Shown: in pieces, positions 35,353-47,400 of the stretch | Layout: every line of letters begins with the position of its first letter | Position numbering within the stretch: the stretch's first letter is position 1 | From: Atriophallophorus winterbourni | Taxonomy: Eukaryota > Platyhelminthes > Trematoda > Plagiorchiida > Microphallidae | Reading direction: 5' to 3' | Assembly: GCA_013407085.1 (NCBI GenBank) | Contig: JACCGJ010000639.1 | Coordinates: forward strand, 110,865-174,864 | Length of the DNA stretch: 64,000 bases | Made by a program: the position numbers and the translations under genes | Notes under the pieces: model-generated | What the model was told of the DNA's origin: nothing | What the model saw: only the letters and a program-made list of their open reading frames with translations | The model's database searches: none

Positions 35353-35491
35353 ATGCCGACTTTTTCTTCCAAAAATATTGGAAAGAAGATTACATCGGTA
35401 TACGGCGGATTAAACGAGGACAGTTCAGATGCATCCCAAGGATACTGTCCATTTTTAAAAGATGGAATAGCATCTGTAAAAGCTCAACGGA
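35353..35491 (+). CDS. C19orf44: C19orf44-like exon 1 (provisional start)
   Basis: Encodes MPTFSSKNIGKKITSVYGGL and ends SVKAQR. Donor GTAAGT. A TTCAG acceptor-like site six bases before the ATG suggests that a non-coding or further coding exon may precede it. Confidence 0.75.
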
Positions 35492-38400
35492 GTAAGTGTA
35501 GAACCGACAATATCTAAATTTAAGAAGGTTTTGATAGAAAAGATACACATGTTTTCCGATTCGGAGGTTGATCTATATCAAATCAAAATATTTAGAAAGA
35601 ATTTAATGATTTCTTTGTGGTGACGAGTGACGGAATGAATAACAATTGTTGTTAATGCAGCTGCCAACATTAGACATTTACATTTCATTTGCTACTAAAG
35701 GTACAGATTAATTCAGATCTGAGGAATTCTAACTATTATGAATGAAATTTTGATGCATAAACAACAGCAACAACAACAACAATGTGACGAAATATAACTT
35801 AATTTAAGTGTAAAAACTGTTCAATCAAACATCATCAGCCTTTGAGGTTCAAGTTAATTCAAGGTTTAAAGCATTGAGCTTAATAATAATCATAAAATGA
35901 TCAACATTGAAATGTAAAAACAAGCTTTGCAATCGGATTAAACAGAATATAAATGGCCAGGAAGCAAATAAATAAATAAAACTCTTATAATCTAGTTTTA
36001 ATTTCATGCAAGTTAGTTTAGTGAGCAACCGTAGAAGGTAAAGAGTTCCAAGTAAAAACAATTCTTACAGAATAATAATATCATCTACAGTTCAGACGGG
36101 AATTGTGTACCACTAGATTGTTATCATTGGCCTGATAGATCGCCTATCCCTTTGCGCGAACAGACCCTGTAACGGGTGGTTTTGGGTATGAACTATTTTG
36201 TAAAGCAGTGTAAAGTCTTCTGTGATTCGTCGGTTGAGAAAGTCGAACAAATTCTGGTGATTTACCCTTTCTTCATAATTACTTGTTTTTGAACTAGTTT
36301 TGTTGAGCGGTAATGGATTCGTTGCATGAGTTCTACATCTATCTTGGGCCACAGAGACCATGACTGTACAGCATACTTCATGACTTGTCTCATGTATTCA
36401 TGATACTTCGTAAAATCTTGAGCAAAAATGTCTCAAATACGGATTTGAGTATATTATGGACACCTGCTGCATTGTAAAGACAATCTTAGTTGGTCGTGAG
36501 GTTTTTAAACTGGAGCATATCCAGATAACCAAATCTTTTTCTCAGTTGCACTTTTCAAGGACATGCAAACGAATATGATATGTGAACTCTACTTTCTTCG
36601 CTACATTCATGAGCCTGCATTTGTTGAAGTTAAATCGCAGTTTGTTGTGAGCCTATCAAGATCTTTTTGTAATAGCAGGCAGTCTTATGGTCGATGGATA
36701 AAACGCCACCCAACAGAATTGCACCCGCTTGATTGTGCCCAAGCATCCAGTATTATCATTAAATTAGATGAACAGAATTAATTCTCGAAAGTAACTGCAT
36801 GTGTACAAAATGTTTCATTAGATCTTAATTATTCCACGTTTCTAATCTGTAGGAATCACGCTATTTGCCTGTGTTTGAATTAACAAATATGTGAGTGATT
36901 TTTATAGCAAGTGCGCACATTGCTTTAATATGAGCCGAGTTATTTCATCGGCCCCGTGTAGCAGAACGTAGAAGAAATATCACTGGCTTTAAAAGAATTA
37001 TCGCATTTGCGAATTAGTCAAATAGGAAGATCCTAATTGATTTCGCGCTGTTCACACTTCGCAATCATTCGACAGTTCGATTTAAATGTATGTAGTTCAA
37101 ATAAATAAAACTCTCATGGTGATTTCACTTTAAAATTCAGTTGATTCATCCGAATCTGAAGAGGAATTAAAAACTGAAGATTTACTGGATTTGTCAACAC
37201 AACCAAAAGAACAAGTACAGGAGATAACCAGCGAAAATCCATCCGAATCTCTTACGGTGAGCATTTGGTTTCAATTTGTTAGGTTTATACATTCATCCGT
37301 GTAGTCATATAGGAATGAATACCTCAAGACAGAATTTTGCTTGACCTTGCGCGAAGTCACATTGTTTTATTACTAATTGGAGTGGAATAGTTGATTGATG
37401 GCCCCTACCGGGATTTATTTGTATTCCAAATTAGTCTTTGAAAGGGGAATGACCTTGTGTCTTTTGATAACTATGTTACTCCCTGAAAGTTGTTCACAAG
37501 ATTTTTGGTTACTGGTAAGATTCAAATAAAACATCAAACTCGCTAAGCTGATTATCACAAACTTGCAAGCAATTCTGACCTACTCGTTTGCACCGCTCGA
37601 TATTGGCTACCTATCCAACAGGATGAGTGTATTTTGATAACTTGTGGGTTTCAGTTAATAAAACTGGACCACAATACGAGATCATTATACCACAGTACAA
37701 ACTGCATGATGCAATACAGCAGGACCTTAATTGTTTGCGTAGTTCTCGTTTAAACTATCGTACATGTAGCAACCGCAAGTTGACTGTGAAGACTAAGATG
37801 ATGTCATATAACGCGTGAAAACTAAATGCTTTACGTTACTGTAGTAATACCAGGACTGTCCAAGCAAGATTCAAACGGAAGCAGAATGCTTCCAATTTAC
37901 GAAGCATCCGCTGTATCTTGAACGTATCGTGGATGGACAAAGTAACGCACGCTGATGTGCTTTCAAAAGCTGGTCTACATAGCATATTCACCCTATTGCG
38001 ACAGTGCCGCCTACGCTGGCCGAGTGATGTGTACAGAATTAGAAATGATTGTATTCCAAAAGATCTACTCTATGGTGAGTTGCAATCAGGAAGTCGACCT
38101 TTGGGCAGAGTGCACTTGCGGTACAAAGAAGTGTGCAAAAGAGATATGAAATCTCTCGGCATTTACCCTACGAGTTAGGAAGAACTTGCTCTTGACTGCT
38201 CACTTTGGAGGCATTATATAAAGCATCGTCTGCAAGCTGGGGAGGAGCAGATACAGCTCTTGTCTGCTGAACGCAGATCACGTCGCCGGCATGCAACTGA
38301 CGCTGATCGACCGAGTATTGCCTATCGCTGTGAGTGAAGTCGAAGAGAATTTGTCGCTCCCGAATCGGACTGTTTATGCGTTTGAAAAGATGCGGAGCAG

Positions 38401-41400
38401 GAAATCACCATGCGCTTGTGATGTACATACATGATGGATATCGATCGAAGGAGGTCAACAACAAGTTCCCGCTGGCAATCAATACGTGAACTTGTGATAT
38501 AGAGGGATAGGGTATGTGCGCGTGTCACGTTTCTACCACACTTTCGAAACAAGTGTCTTAGTGGGTATCGTTCGGTAGACAATTTTATCGGCAAAAATAA
38601 TTTTGGGGCGTATCCCTTTTTGGCAAAGTCACATAGACCCAGACGTCACAGTCTTTCAGTGTATGGTACATTGCGGATACCAATCACTAACTTTCTCGTT
38701 CCGATGGCTAGAACGCGGTGGTAGAAACCGTCTATTAAGAGTGAGTTCACACGTCCGCCACACATCACAGTGCACGTTTATGAAACTGATTAACAGGTAT
38801 ACTTTACGATACGCAAAGTGTAAAATAATCACCGATTACAGTGGGAAAAATTAACTGTGATTTTGAAGCACACTGTTTAGTTCCAGACATTTGAACCGGT
38901 ATGTAGGGACTAATGACCTCTTATGAGTTAAAAGCATAAGAGCGATACGGTTTTGGGATATTTTATGTTTGTATGAACATGTCGGTGCGAGTGAAACCGG
39001 CAGTAAAAAATGGCCGTTCTAGCTTTAGAAACCTTAGGGGTAAGGCGCTGTGAGTGCCCGTTGAAGTCAACCCAACCGTTTCCGTGCTGTTTGCATGCGT
39101 CAAGTAGAAACAATACAATAGACCAGTACGAAATCTGATCGTACGGTCCCTATTTTACGCGAGCAAACAGCGAGAACCCGGCAGAAGGATGTTTGTGCTA
39201 AAACATGCATAAAAATACAGATATGTTGGTCATAACAATGGCATCAACCACATACACATCGCGCTTAAGTGTGATTAAAAACAAGTTCATGCCCGTCATT
39301 TCCATAAAAATTATGTCAACAGCATTTTTTCTGAATAAAGCATGTTCGACATTCCAACTTGCCTCATCTCAGTCAGATGCATCTTCAAAAATATTGAATA
39401 AAAATTCCCTGTGTTGTATTTTAACGAAATCGAGTTTCCTTTTGTTTAAAGGAACACGCGGAACATGAAGGCGGACGTTCCACCAAAATGGGGACCTCGC
39501 CGGTTGATGCCAGCTTTGCACAAGGTGATTTTTCAGCCAAATCTAGATCGTCGTTGATACCAACACCCCGCTACAACCACCACGTCGCAGACGAGGAGAC
39601 CAAATCCGTAATCCAGGGTATGCGTGAGTCTTAAACACCGACATTTGCTCGAAATTTGATTTAATGGTTTGCAATTCAATCTTCTTATGCTTAACACCTG
39701 AATTTATTCCGTACAATTGAGAAGAAATTGGTAAGAAGGTTTCGGTGTAATTGCTCGTCAAGTTCATTATAAAATCTCGTGAAATTCTTCAGCAAGCGAA
39801 TACGTAATTTTTGGAAAATTTTTTTCGGTAGTCATGTGAGAGATGCTTCAGGTATTCTAATGTGTTACTTAACGAGACAAATATCAAACTATGTGATCGC
39901 AAACTTACCTAAAAGTGATAGTAATAGCTAATGCGCTAGTCACCACGCACGCTTGTGATACGCAATGTGTTAATGTGTGGTTTAACCTAATAATGGCCAC
40001 AGCTATAAGTTATGGTTACTGTTGTTGGCAGATAAGATTAAACAGAACGTCCACTTTCGGGTTGTTTGGTACCCAACTGAGCGAATATGGTCATATTGAG
40101 ATGTTGGTCATATGACGTAGACTGGATTATGAACCAGGCATTCACGGACAATCAAGGGGTTCAAGTTTCACCGGATCTATGGATATCCGATCTCGACTAC
40201 GCCGATGGTGTAGTTGTTTTTGGCGAAAATGCCGAAATGCAGAAAAACGATTTTAGACCGCACCAGTAGCACTGCTGCGAAAGTCGGCCTCGAGATAAAA
40301 ACTGCAAAAACCAAAGCATTTTTATACCGTCACATCAAGCATCCAGCAAGTGAACGTCCAGGGATGTGCAATCCAGTACGTTCTAGTCTTCAAATACCTC
40401 GGTTCAAAGATATTGCCCAATGGTCAAGGGAAAGATGAAGTTAAGTTAAGGGTCAATCATGCGCACAATGCGTTTATACAGTTGAAAGGCACCCTTGGGC
40501 GCAGGCCCGAGATCAGTCTCAAAGATAAAATACGTGTTTATCAAGCCGCGATCCGCCCTGCAGTGCTTTATGAATGCGAGACGTGGCCGCTGAGGTCACA
40601 TGATTTACGGTCCTTAGAAGAGTTTTAAGACATTGGTCCTTAGGATAATCTTGGGCATCCGATATACTGACCAAGTGTCTAACGCTGCCGTTAGAGTGTG
40701 ATGCAACGGATTACCTCCACTTTCCGTTCACATCCAACGATGAAAACTACAGTGGTTTGGACACGTCCTCCAAAAGACAGATTCAGCGCTCACGAAACTC
40801 GTCCTTCACCCCAAACCCATTCGTACGTGGCTGTCGACTGCGAAGGAGGATGTGGATGTCCTCGGACTGTGCACTGTCTACGGCGTTTGCAGATGGGAAC
40901 GTGACTGGATTATAATCTGCAACAATCTCGCTTCCGATTCGAGACATCGATTTAAGGTGGGCTATTCCACCGGTGGAGCCAGTCGCACCAACGTAAAGTA
41001 AGTAGTATTGATGAGGGTTGACGTCCAGGTTTATCGAATATAATAATCAACCAAAGTGACGTGAATAATGAATTCGTAGATTGATCAAGTTTGCCGAACT
41101 TAAAAATCCATGGTGCTCAATATCAAGGTGACCGTTGAACATAATTGCCTGTCAAAATTTCGCTTCTCTTGCGTTAATTAAAATAACAGGTCTTCCGGAT
41201 GCTTTAGGGTTACAGTAATGTTTACGATGAAATAGAGATCGCGCATCCAATTGTTTTAGTTTTTTCACGTATGCCATCTCGTACAATTGCATGGATACTT
41301 CTTTCGTTTGATTGACAGGTAATCAACGTGACGAATTGTGTACTCCCGAAAACGTAGTGTTTTCACTAGATGAGCTTGATACTGCATCAGGTGGCTCAGA

Positions 41401-44400
41401 TGGCACGGAGATGCAAGACACAGGTGAGGACGATTGCAATTCAAGTAAGAAACGCTTCTGTTCTACGCCATTTACATTTTATCCAAAAGGGTCTACTAAA
41501 AAGTATATTCCGCAGTTTCACACCCGAAACCTTACCCGGGGACACGAAATAAGTGGACATCCTCTTCTGAAATATTCAATCCGAATCTGGGCATCATGGC
41601 TGCGGACGGATATTGATATCCCTGACATGCTTTATCATGGTGCAACCAAATTGATTTCATCTTACAATACGTTGCCTTTCCAATAGAGATTGTCTAAACT
41701 AAAACTACAAGATTTACGTAACGACGCGCACATTGTGATCTTATGTTTGCGTTTGCTAAAACCCGAGATTCTTACTCAAATACACAGAAAAATATTTAAG
41801 AGCTTTGAACATCTCTCATTGTTGATTCGCCGTGATTTTTTCTCGGGTAGAATCTCTTTCACTCAGAATGCCTTTACTGAAGAAACCATAAGCTCGGTAT
41901 CCGTTGTGGTTTTCACATCAAAGGTCGACGAATATATGACGATCCATACGCCATGTAAGGGTCCGTATCAACTCTCGCGAAATTATACATTTTTACTCCG
42001 TATACCTGGACACACTGTGGTTTTTAATAAGCTTATTGCTTTTTCTACAACGAAAATGTCGGATTCTATTCTAGGTATTGACAGATCTAAGAGAGTTCAA
42101 ATCCAGAAATATTGTTGCATTTCGAAAAACATTCGTGATGCTGTTTTGTCTCAACAACGAAAGATGGCTGAGATAGCATGTAAAACAACAAAAAATTATG
42201 TGCAGATTAGAAAAACTCAACGAGTTTTTAAAATAATTCAATTTATTTAGAGCGAGTTAAATGCAATCAATTTTATGGGCAATGCTCCATTGATTGATTC
42301 AAATGTCTTCCATTGTATTTCGGACAGGAAGCGCGAGTTCGTTATCCGAAATCGAGGAATGCATTGCACAGCATTCGAGATCCTCCCGAACTCCAAGCAC
42401 AATCCCAACCAACGGTTCACCCAGTATCACGGAACAAGTTTCCAAGGAATATACCGAGGATTTTGTGTCAGATACCGGCGAAAGTAGAACGATTAAAGAA
42501 CCAGATCAGCATTCTGCCAGCACTGTTTCGATGCACGCAACCAGGAGCAGCACGAAGACTCAAGCAAAGATCCGCAAAGGTTCGGTTTAAATTGGGTTAA
42601 TATGGCGTTGATGGACGAGTATATATTTGAAGAAATGTAAGAATTGACGTATGAAACTACAGGAAAAGTCTATTCTCGTCTTTGATATTAACCATACATT
42701 CGTGTTCTCAAGCACGCATCTACATGTCTATGTATTTTCTTCTGGTATGAACGCCATATAATTACAAAATACGAAAGTTGATAAGATTGGGTGGGTCAGC
42801 TGTTTAATCGCACGTCACACCAAGAACAAGAAATCGTGTAAAGCAGAGCATTGTAGCTTCAACGATTGCTTTCCCCACGGAACTTCCATTTTTATAACGA
42901 CTCGTGTGAAAACGCAAGAAAGTAATTACAGGTTTGCCGACAGGCTCTACACGTATAACTTTATAGTAATTTACACGGTGTGCGTTTGTGTAGCGCTTCC
43001 CAAAAAATAATCGAAATTGAAGTTAAACTAAATTAAACGAGTTTTTTTTTACCAGTTTTTGCAGTGCACACAGCCACCAAAACCGGTTTCTGGCTTTTGC
43101 CGTCGTCAGGTGGAGAGAGTAAGATCGGGCTAACTGAGTCTTTTAACAGTGGAACAGTTTGTTTACCACTTTCCATCTGTTTCAAGGCTCACTGAACCTG
43201 ATCGTACTGTCTCCACTTGATGACGGCAAGCAACCAGAAACCGGTAGTAGAGTGTAAGTGTAGGGGATGTGAGCACTGCAGAAACTTGTCATTTCCTTTG
43301 AGTTGCTCGGTTGACTTATATCCAGTGTGGATTGATCATTCAAAGTTTGGCTGTGCCAATCTGATTAACAGTGGTAGACGAGTTTTTGTTTAATTATTCG
43401 TTTCCCGGCCACTTATATATTGTTTAATCTAATTGCTTAGATTATTTTTATACACTTACATTTTAATTTTTACCAGCTATGATTATTCTTAAGCTCGATG
43501 TTTTTTTAGACCATTAAACACCATGAATTGCCTTGGAACTAAATTTTACTGAACCAATTGATTGTGTTGCTCACGTTCCATGCACTTATAGGCTTGGATA
43601 GGATATTACAAAAACTAATTTAGCACGATAAGAATAAAGGTAAATGTTTGATAAGTCTTCCTCGTCTTGATTACTACGGCTGCAAATGAGATCTTAAAGT
43701 TCATGGATCAAAAGCGGAATTTTCCGAGGATTCTTAATGAACTCACAGTGTGACAGATGTATTATTATTATTATTACACAAGTCTTTACAGGCGATGTGC
43801 CAACAAGTATACCACGAAGAAGGTACATGATGAAAGAAAAAAAGGAAAAAAGTGTTTTTTGTCTGTTTACACATGCCGTTTTTGATCTTATTTGGATAAG
43901 GGAGGGTCACTGATAAACGGGAACACAAACACGGCAGGATTCTCGCCACTGGTTTCTTTCTTTTGCCATCACACTGAGTGTTATCAGCCACATATCTTCA
44001 CGGTCCCTCGGACCCCACCCGGGTAAGCGCGATGCTCCCACGATGGCTAGTGGGGCTGTTAGACGCTTGAGGGTCTTCCGCCAGGTATTCCTTTGTCCGC
44101 CACGGCGACGTTTCTAATCAGGTCCAGCGATAGCAAAAAGAGCTAGGCGAGGAAGGCGTCGCTCATCTATACGGAGAACGTGCCCCAGACATCTCAGCTG
44201 GCACATGGATATATGATCGGAGAGTAGCACAGAGTGATCGCCGAGGAATGCCCTCCTGACGTCATCGTTTCTGACTCTGTGTTGCCAGCTTAGATGAGCA
44301 ACACTCCGTTGGCAGCGATGATCAAACGTCGATAATCCTCGACTATCGGCTTGACGCAGAGTCCACGTCTCGCAGCCATACAGTAGAACTGCTCGTACGG

Positions 44401-47400
44401 TGGCCTGGTACACTGATGTATGCAACTTTTAGGCTAACTCTGACCAAATGATTCCATAGATCGTCATAGACACAGAATTCCTTATTTTCATTTTTCTTAA
44501 ACAGATGATCAGATCTAAAGTAAATTATTAATTATTCGTAGCACCCCGAAAAACGCCTGAATCAGACACGCTGACCGGCCGCGAAAGAAAACAGAAACCG
44601 GACAAGCGAGATAGACGGGACACTTTAACGGAAATTGCGTACGTTTGTCTCTTTACCCTTGAGTTGCAACTTGTATCTAATCAAAAGCTGTTGAACAAGA
44701 ATTCGAATATAAAGTTTCAGCGTCATTGACTCGGGGGTTGATCTCCTCAAAACGGAGCTAGATAAATGAAATCAGGTAGTTTTAAGCCGGCACTGTGAAA
44801 CTTTCGAGTAAAAGTGTTCAAAAGTAGGATACAGTGGCTTGGGGCATAAGAAAAATACATGTAAAGAGAGGATCATATACTGGCTTGAGACTTGTTGCGA
44901 TCAAGTTATTCAATTTTCCATCCATAAATACAGGCATTTGGAATAGTGTCGATTGCCTTTCAATGAAGTGGGGAATTAAAGAGCTTTTCATGGGGTTGAA
45001 AAAGGCATACATGGCAAAACCTAGTGCATTTACATCTAATTGGGTTGGACTGAGATTATCTGCATGTTATTGATTGCCTAATAAGGAAATCGGGTAAAAA
45101 ACGTATTACGGCTAGAGAAAATGAAGCAGAGAACAAGTAACTTTGATTTGCCTAAAAGTCAACAAGTCAGAAACTGTCCATGACGGTATGCGAAATGCGT
45201 GGCCATGGTTAAGTCATTAAGCAGGATGCCAAGGTCCACAAATAGGTCGTCGAAATACGTAGTTTATCATTTTTAATTTCTCATCACCAAGTTAGACCGC
45301 ACCTGAAAACCATGCGATCGGATTTGCGAATGCTGTGCAGCAATCTTTAAAAAGTTTTGAAAAAGCCAAATGTATGAACGATTACGTTTAAACATTAGTA
45401 ACGTTTGCAAGTGCAATTATAAAGTAGATGAAAATTCAAGTTAACTTTTGCCGTAAGCAAACTAATTGTTAGGTTACACACCAAGAAATTTGGACATTGT
45501 TTTATATGTGTATAGCTTAAGTGGTTACTAATCTATTGCTTGTCGTAAATAAGATTTTCAACTTTTCTACTGGTAAAGCAGAGATGAGCGACTGGCCAGA
45601 GACATGATTGAGACAATTTTCAAATTTTTAAATGTACAGCTCGTCTAAGGGCTGCAAACGGAACCCATCGAAAACGAAGGACCGATCAACTCAAACGTTG
45701 CTCGATTCCTCGGTATCACGTCGGCAAAATCCCCTGGAAGATCACGTGCTCTATATGTCAGACGTGAAGCCAGTGATTAAAATTCCAATCAACCCGTTTC
45801 CACCGGAATCGTTTTTAATTCAACCTCATACGAAAAGTAAGTGGTACAATTCATCGTTCAGTAGTTGTCATTTTTTATTGAATAGTTAAACAAGTGATCC
45901 GATTTTATTTTGGTCCATGCATGTACGATCTTAGCTTATTGGGTGAAAGAAAGCAGAACGAGACAATACTCTAACAGACGAGTTAAGTTGACTTATTCTG
46001 TGTTCGTTTCGGTTCTGTCACCATTAGACAAACACGTAATCGATTTCGGTTAGCTGAAAGCCGTATTCGTCGATAAATGGCTGCTTTCGCTAGATAGCTT
46101 TCCCGTCTAGATGCTTTTGGTCGGAAATCAGAATGCAATGTATTAAATCAGGCTTGTAGCGAGAGAGCACAAACTCATCAACTTTTCCTTCCGATTTATG
46201 GATATGCCATAAAATTATCAGCCTAAAACCAGATGAAGTGCCGCAGTCATAGACTGTAGGTAGGCTGAAGTAAGATCAGAATGCCAAGGCCTAGAGAAAA
46301 TGAGAGCGGAATCATGGGAGTGAGAATCTAGCACGCAGCACATGTATGTATGTATGAAAACATAAGTCTGATCCAGGCATAGTGCCGCGCAGTCAGAAAC
46401 TGCACGTGGGCTAAGAAACTGTCAGGTTGCTCAGGCCACGCAGCGCAGTACCGGTGGCGAATCAAGATAGTACGGTTCCGTGCACAGTATTGGATCTCAC
46501 ATATGTGCAATTTTGCAGTACTTCTGTATTGAACGGTTAACACCCAGCTAAATTGATTTGCCATACATGCGGAAACAGGCTGAAGTCTCATTGATATTTC
46601 GCTTTCTTATAACTGTCTAGATCTGGATAACCTGACAGTATTTCAGCCCATGCTCAGTTTCCGACTGTGCGACACTCTGCCTGGATCCAGGCTTATGATT
46701 ACATACATGCATACAGTATTGGATGATAAAAAGCAAAGCTATTCCTATGAAACAAAGATATCAATCTACCTTTCAGGTTTGGCGGACAGTGATGATTGTA
46801 TCCTGGCTTTGGATGATATTATGAAAGAACAATTAAGTTTGACGCAACAGTTCTTTGCCGCACAACGGAGACTACACCAAATACTCGGCAAAGTAATCAG
46901 TCAATGCGCTACAAGTGATTACGTAACGTGGAACAATACTGTCGGGGTAAGATTGCTGATTTCATACATGCATACCTATTAATTCAGCACAAAACATCAT
47001 ATCATAGAGCCAAAATTGAAAAACAGATGGCCGGACGAGTTATCGAGATTCAAGTTAAACCTGCAGCTCTTGATGTTATAAGTACCAAGAGAATAAGGTG
47101 TACCTAAAAATTCGACAGTGTGTGAATTTTGGTCTAACATCGCGAGTGCATGCTTATCACATACTTCTCAGTCTCACGTAAACACAGTCCCATTCGGGAG
47201 TTAAAATATCTCCAACACCGCCTGCCTTGACAGCAGATCCACTCCGCTCCTCATCCTCCATATAACTGAAAATAATCAGCTATGCATGTATGCTGACATG
47301 TACAAGCAGGTCTTTTTCGGTCATTCTAAACCACCACATGTTATGCCATTGAAGTTCCAATCGCGGTTTTCGTTCTCGCTTATTGCGTAACATGTTTTCA

